DNA of 64,000 bases from Paracoccus ravus. GTDB lineage: Bacteria > Pseudomonadota > Alphaproteobacteria > Rhodobacterales > Rhodobacteraceae. Shown piece after piece: positions 1-9,073 of the stretch (position 1 is the stretch's first letter; every line of letters begins with the position of its first letter). The stretch lies in contig NZ_SDEB01000012.1 in NCBI RefSeq assembly GCF_004522175.1, forward strand, positions 1 to 64,000, given 5' to 3'. Below the pieces are notes generated by a model that was not told the origin of the DNA, made no database searches, and saw nothing but the letters and a program-made list of their open reading frames with translations. The position numbers and the translations under genes are program-made.

Positions 1-148
1 GTCGAAAAACTGACCGGCCGATGCCGCAACCCGTTCCTGCGAAAACAGCGGCCGAATTCGAGCCTTCACCTCACGTAGCGAGGACGCCCAAAGCTCAAGC
101 GTCTCTTCGACCGACAACCCCGCCTTCCATGATCCCTAACTTACTCAT
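1..148 (-). pseudogene. IS701-type transposase, N-terminus, apparent +1 frameshift
   Basis: From 129 down to 1 the minus strand reads WKAGLSVEETLELW and onward for 43 codons, matching from memory the conserved N-terminus of IS701-type DDE transposases. No usable start precedes it in that frame, because a TAG lies three codons upstream. An ATG at 148 opens a different frame (MSKLG...) that ends after 17 codons. Removing one G from the GGG at 134-136 would join the two as MSKLGSWKAGLSV. This indicates a single-base insertion that breaks the gene. A sequencing error or an unusual internal start is the alternative. The gene runs off the window, so its state beyond codon 48 is unknown. Confidence 0.6.
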
Positions 149-193
149 GATAGCGCATTGATTCAGAGTGACGCGAAAAATGCAACTGTAATG
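1..193 (-). mobile_element. End of an IS701-family insertion sequence
   Basis: The left edge carries one terminus of an insertion sequence. It consists of the 5' end of a transposase on the minus strand plus about 45 bp of non-coding end. The terminus probably lies at about 193, because the next four bases (194-197) are CTAG, which fits the YTAR target known for IS701-type elements. The rest of the element, its second inverted repeat and the second copy of the target lie outside the window. The exact boundary is inferred, since the other end cannot be seen. Confidence 0.6.
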
Positions 194-529
194 CTAGGCC
201 GGGGTCTGCTGGTGCTGCAAAATGCGCCAATCGCCATCGCGACGGATCCATGTCGTGGTGCAGAGCGCGCGATAGGTGTCCGCGCCGGCGCGGCGGGCGG
301 TTGCGCGATAAGCCAGCACGCAGACCTCGTCGGTTTCGATGCTGGCGCGGTCGGTCATGGTGACCTCTTGCCAGCGCGGGGCCGATGACAGGCTCTCGAC
401 CACCTTGCGCCGGGTGAGGATTCCCGCGGGCTGAAAGACCATCAGACAGCCGTCATCGAGCTTGCGCGCAGCCTCGGCGCTGCCTGCCAGCCAGAAGTCG
501 CGCTCTTCGCGCCAGAGGTCATCGGCCAT
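194..529 (-). CDS. NTF2-like / SnoaL-DUF4440 family protein
   Basis: A small protein of 111 aa. The C-terminal block (TTWIRRDGDWRILQHQQTP) is the typical last strand pair of DUF4440/SnoaL-like cone-fold proteins. The family includes polyketide cyclases, isomerases and binding-only members, so no reaction can be assigned. There is no signal peptide. The ATG at 529 follows the TGA of the TraB-like gene with no spacer, so the two are probably translationally coupled. The stop codon TAG (196-194) lies within the CTAG at which an IS element is inserted, so the protein is intact but the downstream sequence has been replaced. The fold is fairly certain and the function unknown. Confidence 0.75.
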   Translation of the reverse strand: MADDLWREERDFWLAGSAEAARKLDDGCLMVFQPAGILTRRKVVESLSSAPRWQEVTMTDRASIETDEVCVLAYRATARRAGADTYRALCTTTWIRRDGDWRILQHQQTPA

Positions 530-1561
530 TCATTTCTCCTCTGCTAGGATGGGCTGGATCGTCCAACCTGATTTTTGCAACAGCGACAAAACGCCGTTCC
601 GCCCCGGAAGGTGCAAAGCGCCGAAAGCCACGACGATTCCCTTGCCCTGTGCGGCCGCCTCGGTTGCGGCGGCCTCGATCGGTCCGATCCATCTCAGATT
701 GCGTTGGTCCATCAGCTTTTCCTGCGCAAAGCGCATCTGCCGGTCCACCTCGGCCCGGGGAAGGCCCGAATTCCTGTAGGCGTCATATCGGCCGAATTCC
801 CAGATGAGCCAGCTTTCCCCCGAGAAATACGCCTCGCTGAGCGTGACGGCATAATCATCGGCATGCTCCGCGGCAGGCATCGCGGCGCGGATCATGTCGA
901 TCTCTTCCTGGGGCGACATATCGGCAAAGAGGCTGAAGACCGTATCCCAAGGCTCGAGCGCGCGGACCGGGACATCGGCGCGCTCTGCCCGCGCGATCAT
1001 CTGGTGATCGAGCCCGCCGGTATCGCCTCTGGCCTTGGTCGCCTCGAGCATGCAGGGCGAGATCCCGAGCATCACCGAGACATACCAGGGCCGCATCCGG
1101 CTGGTCACGACCGCAGGCATACCCCGCGCCTCCATGGCAAGGCGCAGCGCCTTCCAATCCTCGGGGCCCATGCGCTCGGGCAAGGTCGGGCCCTTGGTAT
1201 CCATCATCAGCGAGGGATCGCTGGTCATGGCCGCGCCGAGCCGCTTTTCCTCCTCGGGTCCGGCCTCGACCAGGAGCGCGCCGGCGCGGTCGATCTCGGG
1301 GCCGATGAGCGCCATGATCGGCGCATGTCGGGGATCGTCGAAATGATAGGTCCCGACCAGCATGATGCGCTGCGCGCCCTTGCTCGCACGCCACATGATG
1401 CCCCGCGCGAAGGGCACTTTCGCGGAAATCGCCCGGATCTCGGCAAGCTCGGCGGCGGGCATCGTCGCGATCAGGTTGCGCCCGCGGCATTCCTGCGCCT
1501 GCGCAGGCAGCGCGGCGGCCAGCCCGAGGAGAAGGACGGAGAGCAATCGGCGCAATGGCAT
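530..1561 (-). CDS. TraB/GumN family protein, exported
   Basis: About 343 aa with an N-terminal signal peptide (MPLRRLLSVLLLGLAAALPAQA). The two hallmarks of the TraB/GumN (Tiki-related) fold are present: GTYHFDD near residue 70 and GALHLPG close to the C-terminus. These are the conserved His-bearing motifs thought to form a metalloprotease-like site; bacterial members are mostly uncharacterised. The ATG at 1561 was chosen because it starts the signal peptide and follows a GGGAAAG ribosome site; an in-frame GTG at 1612 would add 17 residues ahead of it. It lies 69 nt downstream of the glycosyltransferase gene on the same strand and runs directly into the NTF2-like gene. Confidence 0.85.
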   Translation of the reverse strand: MPLRRLLSVLLLGLAAALPAQAQECRGRNLIATMPAAELAEIRAISAKVPFARGIMWRASKGAQRIMLVGTYHFDDPRHAPIMALIGPEIDRAGALLVEAGPEEEKRLGAAMTSDPSLMMDTKGPTLPERMGPEDWKALRLAMEARGMPAVVTSRMRPWYVSVMLGISPCMLEATKARGDTGGLDHQMIARAERADVPVRALEPWDTVFSLFADMSPQEEIDMIRAAMPAAEHADDYAVTLSEAYFSGESWLIWEFGRYDAYRNSGLPRAEVDRQMRFAQEKLMDQRNLRWIGPIEAAATEAAAQGKGIVVAFGALHLPGRNGVLSLLQKSGWTIQPILAEEK

Positions 1562-1630
1562 AGAGGCACTTTCCCGGCAATTTCCGCCCAAGGATTGCAC
1601 GGGAGAAGTCACCGCGCCAATGCGGAAATG

Positions 1631-2929
1631 TCATGCAGGGCGTGGCAATTCCTGCGGCAGTGGCGCGCCTGCCAGCACCGCGCGCCAGATCCGCTCGACC
1701 TGGGCGGCCTTGGCGGACCAGGTGAAATCCTGCCGCACGCTCGCCCTTGCCTGCCCGGCCATCGCCTGCAGCACCGAGGGATCGGCGGCGATCGCCTCGA
1801 GCTGCGCCCGCAGCCCGGCGACGATCTCGTCGCGGCTGCCGAGGGGAATGCGCAGGCCGGTCGCCTCCGAGACCAGCTCGCCCGGCCCGGCATAATCGAC
1901 GATCACCGGCACCACGCCGAGCGCCATGGCCTCGAGCACGACGCCGCCGCCGAATTCTCGCACCGAGGGGAAGACCAGCAACTGCGCCTGCGCCGCGACC
2001 TTCTGGACCTCGAGATGCGCGAGCCAGCCATGGAAGCGCACGGCATCGGTCACGCCCTCGCGCGCGACGAGATCGCGCAAGGCCTCGGCCTGCGGCCCGT
2101 CGCCGATGATGTCGAGGCTGAGCGCGCCCGATCTCAGCAAGGGCAGCGCGGCCTCGATCGCCATGTCGGCCCCCTTGTAGGGCACGAGCCTGCCGATGAA
2201 GCAGCCGCGCAGGGGCAGCTGCCCGGGCTGCGGCGCGGTCAGGGCGAAACGCGCGGGATCGATGGCGTTCTCGGGCAGCCAGATGGTCTTGCCGCGATGG
2301 CGCGCCGGGATCTCGCTCAGGGTATGTTCCGAGCCGCAGATGATGGCGCTGGCCGCAGAGAGCGTCGCCCCCCTGCCCGGCAGCGCCTTGTAGGCCCCGC
2401 GGATATAGGAAAGCCATTCCTTCTCGCGCCGCCGCTCGGCATCGAAACCCTTGGGCCAGGGCACGCCGCCGTTCAGCGGACCCATGACGAAGGGCACGCC
2501 CGCCGCCTTGCAGCGCGCGGCGATCAGGCTGTTCGCGGTCGGCGTCAGCGGCGTGACGCGATGGACGATGTCATATTCCCCGGCCCTTATCGCCGCGCCG
2601 AACCGGCGCCAGACCAGCCGCTCGAAATAGCCGTAGCCGAGGGTGGTGACGGCGGTCTTCATCGTCCAGCCGACGCCCTTGCCCATGCTGAGCCGCTCGG
2701 CGAGTTGCCAGAGCGGCGCGGCCAGCTTCTCGCTGTCGATCGCGGTGAATTCGCGGCCCTCGACCAATCCCGCACGCAGGAAGGCGTCGCGGTTGCGGAT
2801 CTGGGTCACGATATGGATATCGGCGACCTCCCGCAGCGCATTGGCCAGGGACCAGCCGACAAGGGGAACCGAAACCCATTCCGGATTCGCCGCCTCGGCC
2901 AAGACAAGTGCCCGTATTCGTCCCGTCAA
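1631..2929 (-). CDS. Glycosyltransferase family 4 protein
   Basis: 432 aa with the two-Rossmann GT-B layout. The N-terminal acceptor half contains GPLNGGVPWP (about 150-159). The C-terminal nucleotide-sugar half contains FIGRLVPYKGADM (about 244-256) and the E-x7-E motif EFGGGVVLEAMALG (325-338), diagnostic of retaining GT4 enzymes. Family members transfer a sugar from a nucleotide donor onto polysaccharide or lipid acceptors; the acceptor cannot be inferred because no other polysaccharide genes are adjacent. It is transcribed away from groES, and their starts lie 192 bp apart. The ATG at 2929 is the only start that retains the first beta strand. Confidence 0.88.
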   Translation of the reverse strand: MTGRIRALVLAEAANPEWVSVPLVGWSLANALREVADIHIVTQIRNRDAFLRAGLVEGREFTAIDSEKLAAPLWQLAERLSMGKGVGWTMKTAVTTLGYGYFERLVWRRFGAAIRAGEYDIVHRVTPLTPTANSLIAARCKAAGVPFVMGPLNGGVPWPKGFDAERRREKEWLSYIRGAYKALPGRGATLSAASAIICGSEHTLSEIPARHRGKTIWLPENAIDPARFALTAPQPGQLPLRGCFIGRLVPYKGADMAIEAALPLLRSGALSLDIIGDGPQAEALRDLVAREGVTDAVRFHGWLAHLEVQKVAAQAQLLVFPSVREFGGGVVLEAMALGVVPVIVDYAGPGELVSEATGLRIPLGSRDEIVAGLRAQLEAIAADPSVLQAMAGQARASVRQDFTWSAKAAQVERIWRAVLAGAPLPQELPRPA

Positions 2930-3022
2930 GTCTCACCCCGGCCGATCCATGCCCCTCTGGCCTAGCTGGCCGCGGGAAAGGGCGTCAAGAAATTTGAACA
3001 TAAATTTCGTAAGGCTTGACCG

Positions 3023-3050
3023 TTGACACGAATTCGGACGCTGCCTAGAT
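3023..3050 (+). promoter_or_regulatory. groESL housekeeping promoter
   Basis: A perfect -35 TTGACA (3023-3028) and a -10 CTAGAT (3045-3050) are separated by 16 bp. This would start transcription at about 3057, just before the CIRCE repeat. HrcA bound to CIRCE would therefore block or destabilise the transcript start. Confidence 0.7.
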
Positions 3051-3060
3051 GTTCGGCCAC

Positions 3061-3085
3061 TGGCACTCATCAAGCTCGAGTGCCA
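3061..3085 (+). promoter_or_regulatory. CIRCE operator (HrcA binding site)
   Basis: The inverted repeat TGGCACTC-N9-GAGTGCCA matches the CIRCE consensus (GCACTC-N9-GAGTGC core) with perfect arms. It lies 36 bp before the groES start. This is the standard HrcA operator for heat-inducible groESL in many bacteria including alphaproteobacteria; the hrcA gene itself is not in the window. Confidence 0.93.
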
Positions 3086-3121
3086 ACAAAACACTGCAAC
3101 CTGTAACACCGGAGTGTTCAC

Positions 3122-3409
3122 ATGGCTTTCAAACCGCTGCACGACCGCGTTCTGGTCCGTCGCGTCCAGTCGGACGAGAAAACCAAGGGCGGCCTGATCA
3201 TCCCCGATAGCGCAAAAGAAAAACCCGCTGAAGGCGAAGTCGTCTCGGTCGGCGAAGGCGCGCGCAAGGATTCGGGCGAACTGATCGCACCGGCAGTTGC
3301 CGCCGGTGACCGCGTCCTGTTCGGCAAATGGTCGGGCACCGAAGTGACGATCGACGGCGAAGAGCTGCTGATCATGAAAGAAAGCGACATCCTGGGCGTC
3401 ATCGCCTGA
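3122..3409 (+). CDS. groES: Co-chaperonin GroES (Hsp10)
   Basis: 95 aa, the usual length. It begins [15 protein letters not shown] and has the mobile-loop segment with KTKGGLIIP (about 20-28), which docks onto GroEL. It forms the heptameric lid of the GroEL folding chamber in the cytoplasm. It is preceded by GGAGTG at a good ribosome-site distance and followed 38 bp later by groEL. Expression should be heat-inducible through HrcA/CIRCE immediately upstream. Confidence 0.98.
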   Translation: MAFKPLHDRVLVRRVQSDEKTKGGLIIPDSAKEKPAEGEVVSVGEGARKDSGELIAPAVAAGDRVLFGKWSGTEVTIDGEELLIMKESDILGVIA

Positions 3410-3426
3410 TCTCCGCTTTCGCGTAA

Positions 3427-5085
<1,659 letters not shown>

Positions 5086-5113
5086 TCATCCGCTTGTCGC
5101 AAGACAGACGAGA

Positions 5114-5140
5114 GGGCCGTCCCAAAAGGGGCGGCCTTTC
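5114..5140 (+). terminator. Rho-independent terminator of groESL
   Basis: A 9-bp GC-rich stem (5115-5123 with 5128-5136, one G-T pair) with loop AAAA is followed by TTTCTC. It begins 29 bp after the groEL stop. Confidence 0.88.
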
Positions 5141-5181
5141 TCATATTCGGTACAAACTTAACCATTCACCAAGAAATATTT

Positions 5182-6006
5182 TTGTTTTCAGCATCATACG
5201 TAGGAAGATCAGTCGATCACAGAGTAAAGCTGTTGAGTGGTGATAAGTTGGCAGAACCGTATTTCCCCGCCCGACGACGTATGACGGAACTTCGCGCCGC
5301 ATTGCGCCGCAATCCGACATTCCGTCCCTCGCCAGAGTGCGATGCGGTCGCCCTCGCTTATTTTGACGATCTCGTGAAGAGCTTTCAACGTGACGCGAAA
5401 GATCGCGAGGCCGCACTTCAATATATCACCGCCATGATGGGGCGGATTGTAGAAAAGTACGCGAGGACAGGACATTCGTCAGGCGCATCCCCCACCCCGC
5501 GGCACTCAGCCACCACTCCCACTTCAGGCAGCGGACTGCCCGCGCAAGTGCCGCCGGCAGATCCGGGAGTCGATTTCCTAAAAAAATACCCGATCATCCC
5601 GGACAAGGCCCCGGTGCGTGGCAAGAGCAAGTTCGACGCAAATCTGCACGAGGTATCGGCCTTGAAGATGTTCGGCTACACGGTCGGTCAAAAGGGATGG
5701 TCAGACAAGCTGCGCAGCGAGTTTCTGACCGACTTCGTCGAAATGGAATTGCCCCTGATCGTCAGGAGGACATTTGGGGATCAATTCGGTCCGCCGCTCT
5801 CGGAAAAGAGAGTTCTCAAGGTGGCCAATGTGATTGCCGGCAACGCGAACATGTTTCTTCGCAACGACTGCAAGCGGTATGCTCAAGCCGTCGATGACTG
5901 GCGAACCGATCTTCAGTTTCTCAAGGAAAGTTATCGGTCCGCAACTGGCAAGATGCTCGCTCCGTGGCCGATCATCTTGACGCAGCCTCGACTGTCCTCT
6001 GGTTAG
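5182..6006 (+). CDS. Hypothetical protein with a conserved-looking C-terminal domain
   Basis: I do not recognise a named family. The frame is 274 aa from a TTG at 5182, or 241 aa from the ATG at 5281; neither start has a convincing ribosome site. Three parts are visible: a helical N-terminal segment (about 34-94); a Pro/Ser/Thr-rich linker (about 95-125); and a dense C-terminal domain from about 130, beginning FLKKYPIIPDKAPVRGKSKFD, with many aromatic and charged positions that look conserved. There is no signal peptide or membrane segment. The base composition is visibly less GC-rich than its neighbours and the upstream 60 bp are AT-rich, which suggests horizontal acquisition downstream of groESL. 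The coding call rests on the long open frame and protein-like composition. Confidence 0.65.
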   Translation: MFSASYVGRSVDHRVKLLSGDKLAEPYFPARRRMTELRAALRRNPTFRPSPECDAVALAYFDDLVKSFQRDAKDREAALQYITAMMGRIVEKYARTGHSSGASPTPRHSATTPTSGSGLPAQVPPADPGVDFLKKYPIIPDKAPVRGKSKFDANLHEVSALKMFGYTVGQKGWSDKLRSEFLTDFVEMELPLIVRRTFGDQFGPPLSEKRVLKVANVIAGNANMFLRNDCKRYAQAVDDWRTDLQFLKESYRSATGKMLAPWPIILTQPRLSSG

Positions 6007-6080
6007 ACGCGACACGCGAAACATCTTGGCGCGCCGGTTGAAGCCAGCGCGTCACCTTCGACGAGGTCCAATGACAAATC

Positions 6081-6101
6081 TGGCCGGCATTTGGCCGGCC
6101 A
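6081..6101. terminator. Hairpin between convergent genes, possible terminator
   Basis: A perfect 8-bp inverted repeat (TGGCCGGC, 5-nt loop ATTTG, GCCGGCCA) lies between the unknown gene and the ABC-F gene. No clear T tract follows on the plus side, and only GATTTGTC follows on the minus side. Its position makes termination plausible, but the signal is weak. Confidence 0.45.
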
Positions 6102-6121
6102 AAGCGCGGCGCGAAATCGCC

Positions 6122-7930
6122 TCAGCCGTCCTTTTCCGCGAGCTCCAGCCACTCCTCTTCGGCGGCGGCAAGGGCTGTCTGGCGTTCGGCCAAGCCTTCG
6201 CTCGCCTTCGCGAATTTTGCGGGGGCGCTGGAAAACAGGTCGGGCTGGGCGAGGAATTCGTTCAGCTTGCCGATCTCAGCCTCTAGCCGTTCCATAATGC
6301 TGGGCAAAGCCTCAAGGCGCTTTTTCTCGGTGAAGCTCAGGCTCGAACGCTCGGCTTGGGTCTTGGTCTCGGGCTTGGCAACAGCTGCAGCCGCAGGCTT
6401 GACCTCGACCTCGGGCGCGTCCTCGGGACGCTGGGCGCGGTAATCCGACCAGCCGCCGGGATAGATCACGGCACGGCCATCGCCCTCCATCGCCACGGTG
6501 GTCGTGGCGACGCGGTCGATGAAATCGCGGTCGTGGCTGACCAGCAGCACGGTGCCGTCATATTCGCCAAGGATGTCCTGTAGGAGGTCCAGCGTCTCGA
6601 CGTCCAGATCGTTGGTCGGTTCGTCCAGAACCAGCAGGTTCGAGGGTTTGGCCATGATCCGCGCCAGCAAAAGCCGCGCCTTTTCGCCGCCCGACAGGCT
6701 GCCGACCGGCGCACGCGCCTGCGCGTCGTCGAAGAGGAAATCTTTCAGATAGGCCACGACATGCTTCGGGTTGCCGCGCACCATGACCTGATCGTTCCGG
6801 CCCGAGACACTCATCGAGGGATCGCCGGTCAGCGCGTCCCAGAGCGTCACCGTCTCATCGATCGCGCTGCGGGCCTGATCGAAGATCGCGATATCCAGAT
6901 TGGTGCCGGTCTTGATCTCGCCCGAATCCGGGGCGATCTCGCCGGTCAGCATCTTGATCAGCGTGGTCTTGCCCGCGCCATTCGGGCCGACAAAGGCCAC
7001 GCGGTCGCCGCGCAACACGCGCAGATCGAAGGGCTTCAGGATCACGCGATCACCGAAGGACTTCGAGATGCCCTTGGCGTCGATCACGCGCTTGCCGGAT
7101 TGCTGGCCGGATTCCAACTCCATCGCCGCAGTGCCCTGACGACGGATCTGGTTCGCCCGCTCATCGCGCAGCGAGGCCAGCGCCCGCAGGCGGCCCTGAT
7201 TGCGCTTGCGCCGGGCGCTGATGCCCTCGACAGCCCAGCGGGCCTCGGCTTTGATCTTGCGGTCAAGCTTGTGGCGCGCCTCATCCTCGGCGGCCCAGAC
7301 GGTCTCGCGCCAATCCTCGAAATGCTCGAAGCCGCGTTCCTGACGGCGGATCTCGCTGCGGTCGATCCACAGCGTCGCGCGGGTCAAAGCACGCAGGAAG
7401 GCGCGGTCGTGGCTGATCAGCACGAAACCCGTGCGGGTCGTCGAAAGCTGTTCTTCCAGCCAGCCGATGGCCTCGATGTCGAGATGGTTCGTCGGCTCGT
7501 CGAGCAGCATCAGTTCCGGCGCTTCGGCGAGCAGCCGGGCCAAAGCGGCACGGCGACGCTCTCCGCCCGAGGCGGTGGCGACAATGCGATCGGGGTCGAA
7601 TTTCAGCCCCTCGGCCGCCATTTCGACGCGGTAATCCTCGCCGTCATGCAGGCCCGCGCGGGCGAAATCGCCCAAGGTGGCATAGCCCGACAGGTCAGGC
7701 TCTTGTTCCATATAGCCGACCTTGACGCCGGCGGGGGTGATGACCTCGCCCGAGTCCGGCTCGACCAGCCCGGCCATGACCTTCATCAGGGTCGATTTGC
7801 CCGAGCCGTTGCGGCCGACCAGCGCAAGGCGGTCGCCCTGCTGGACGGTCAGGTTCAGACCGTCAAAGACGGGATTGCCGCCGAAGGTCAGGGAAATGTC
7901 GGTGAGTTGCAAAAGGGGTGCGCGTGCCAT
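6122..7930 (-). CDS. uup: ABC-F family ATPase, Uup type
   Basis: 602 aa with two ABC domains in one chain and no membrane segments, the ABC-F layout. The first domain has Walker A GRNGSGKST (about 39-47), signature ASGGERRRAALARL and Walker [13 protein letters not shown]. The second has [23 protein letters not shown] and LLVLDEPTNDLD. A charged C-terminal region from about 530 with a predicted coiled coil (FTEKKRLEALPSIMERLEAEI) is typical of Uup rather than EttA. Uup-type proteins act on ribosomes or branched DNA intermediates and reduce precise excision of transposons. It converges on the unknown gene at 5182-6006. A second ABC-F gene of different subtype is at 50316. Confidence 0.9.
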   Translation of the reverse strand: MARAPLLQLTDISLTFGGNPVFDGLNLTVQQGDRLALVGRNGSGKSTLMKVMAGLVEPDSGEVITPAGVKVGYMEQEPDLSGYATLGDFARAGLHDGEDYRVEMAAEGLKFDPDRIVATASGGERRRAALARLLAEAPELMLLDEPTNHLDIEAIGWLEEQLSTTRTGFVLISHDRAFLRALTRATLWIDRSEIRRQERGFEHFEDWRETVWAAEDEARHKLDRKIKAEARWAVEGISARRKRNQGRLRALASLRDERANQIRRQGTAAMELESGQQSGKRVIDAKGISKSFGDRVILKPFDLRVLRGDRVAFVGPNGAGKTTLIKMLTGEIAPDSGEIKTGTNLDIAIFDQARSAIDETVTLWDALTGDPSMSVSGRNDQVMVRGNPKHVVAYLKDFLFDDAQARAPVGSLSGGEKARLLLARIMAKPSNLLVLDEPTNDLDVETLDLLQDILGEYDGTVLLVSHDRDFIDRVATTTVAMEGDGRAVIYPGGWSDYRAQRPEDAPEVEVKPAAAAVAKPETKTQAERSSLSFTEKKRLEALPSIMERLEAEIGKLNEFLAQPDLFSSAPAKFAKASEGLAERQTALAAAEEEWLELAEKDG

Positions 7931-7972
7931 GAGGCGCAGATATGCTGCACTGCGGCCTTGGTCAACGCCCGC

Positions 7973-8938
7973 TCACAGGCTTTGCACCAGTTCTCCGGCC
8001 AAGCCGTGCAATTCCTGCCGATAGCCCGTCCGGGCCGAGGGCTGGTCGGGGTCCGAGGTCATGGCGATGGCGACCGGCTCGTCTCCCGGAAAGACATAAA
8101 TCATCTGCCCGCCATAGCCCCAGCCATAGCGCACCTCGCGCCCGGCGATCCGGCTGATGAACCAGCCATAGCCATATTGCTCGCCGTTAAAGATCGAACG
8201 CGTGCGCGGCTGCCAGCTTGCCGAGATCCATTCGGGCGGGATCACCCCCCGCCCGCCCAGCGCATAGGCCGCGCCAAAGGCCAGCAGGCTGCGCGTCGAC
8301 ATCGCCATCTGGTTGCCGCCGAGATAGATGCCCTGCGGGTCCTGTTCCCATGCGGTGATGGCAAAGCCGGGGATCTTCAGCCAATCGCGGGCCAGAGCCA
8401 GCGCCGATTTGCCGCCGACCTTGGTCAGCATGGCCGAAACCAGATGCGAGGAGGCCGTGGAATACAGCATCCTTCCGCCCGGATCGGTCTCGAAGGGCGC
8501 AGCCAGCGCCGCGCGCACCCAATTGCTACTGCTGACCCAACGCCCGTAATTCGGCCCTGACTGGCGCTGCAGGCCCGCCTGCATCGACAAAAGATGACCG
8601 AGCGTCAGCTCATCCATGCGCGGATCGGGATCAGACGGCAGATCGCGCGCCAGCACCTCGGCCACCTTCTGATCCGGCCCCGAGAACAGCCCCTTCGCAA
8701 TTGCGATTCCCGCCAGAGCCGAGATCACCGATTTCGAGGCCGATTTGATATTCGTTGGCCGATCCGGTGCAAAGCCGCCATAGCCGCGCGCCGTAACCTC
8801 GGCCCCGCCTTGCCAGACGGCAATGGCGCGCAACTGCGCCATTGAACCGGCGCGGTCCAAGACCTGCGTGGCCGCCCGCGCCCCGCGCGCTGCCAGAATA
8901 AGGAAGGGGGCCGAAAGGATCAGGGAACGACGCTGCAT
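7973..8938 (-). CDS. Serine hydrolase, beta-lactamase/class C-like fold
   Basis: About 321 aa from the ATG at 8938, which opens a signal peptide (MQRRSLILSAPFLILAARGARA); an upstream ATG at 8968 would add 10 residues. The SxxK nucleophile motif is SASK (in IKSASKSVISAL), and a YST tripeptide stands where class C enzymes have YxN. A late GWGYGG segment may correspond to the KTG-like strand. These features place it with Pfam beta-lactamase (PF00144) periplasmic hydrolases, which include peptidases and esterases. A true beta-lactamase role is not supported. It diverges from dnaX. Confidence 0.8.
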   Translation of the reverse strand: MQRRSLILSAPFLILAARGARAATQVLDRAGSMAQLRAIAVWQGGAEVTARGYGGFAPDRPTNIKSASKSVISALAGIAIAKGLFSGPDQKVAEVLARDLPSDPDPRMDELTLGHLLSMQAGLQRQSGPNYGRWVSSSNWVRAALAAPFETDPGGRMLYSTASSHLVSAMLTKVGGKSALALARDWLKIPGFAITAWEQDPQGIYLGGNQMAMSTRSLLAFGAAYALGGRGVIPPEWISASWQPRTRSIFNGEQYGYGWFISRIAGREVRYGWGYGGQMIYVFPGDEPVAIAMTSDPDQPSARTGYRQELHGLAGELVQSL

Positions 8939-9020
8939 CTGCCGACTATGCCCGCTGCTATGGGACACGCCCCATCACATCTGCGTTGCCCGAAAAGCCG
9001 TCATCTTTCATGCCCAAAGG

Positions 9021-9049
9021 TTGCCGCCCTGCTTACCCGCGTCTAATGT
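9021..9049 (+). promoter_or_regulatory. Probable dnaX-ybaB-recR promoter
   Basis: TTGCCG (9021-9026) and TAATGT (9044-9049) are separated by 17 bp, 24 bp before the dnaX start. This is a good match to a sigma-70 promoter in an otherwise GC-rich region. Confidence 0.6.
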
Positions 9050-9073
9050 ATCGCGGCAGAGAAAAGGCGGACC

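Noticed and set aside
575-2965. 796-aa open frame on the plus strand across the TraB and glycosyltransferase genes
   Set aside because: It is antisense to two recognisable genes, His/Arg/Gly-rich, and has no domain match or ribosome site.
8969-9073. Possible 4.5S SRP RNA upstream of dnaX
   Set aside because: I looked for the conserved GGAA tetraloop hairpin and did not find it in the 105-bp spacer.
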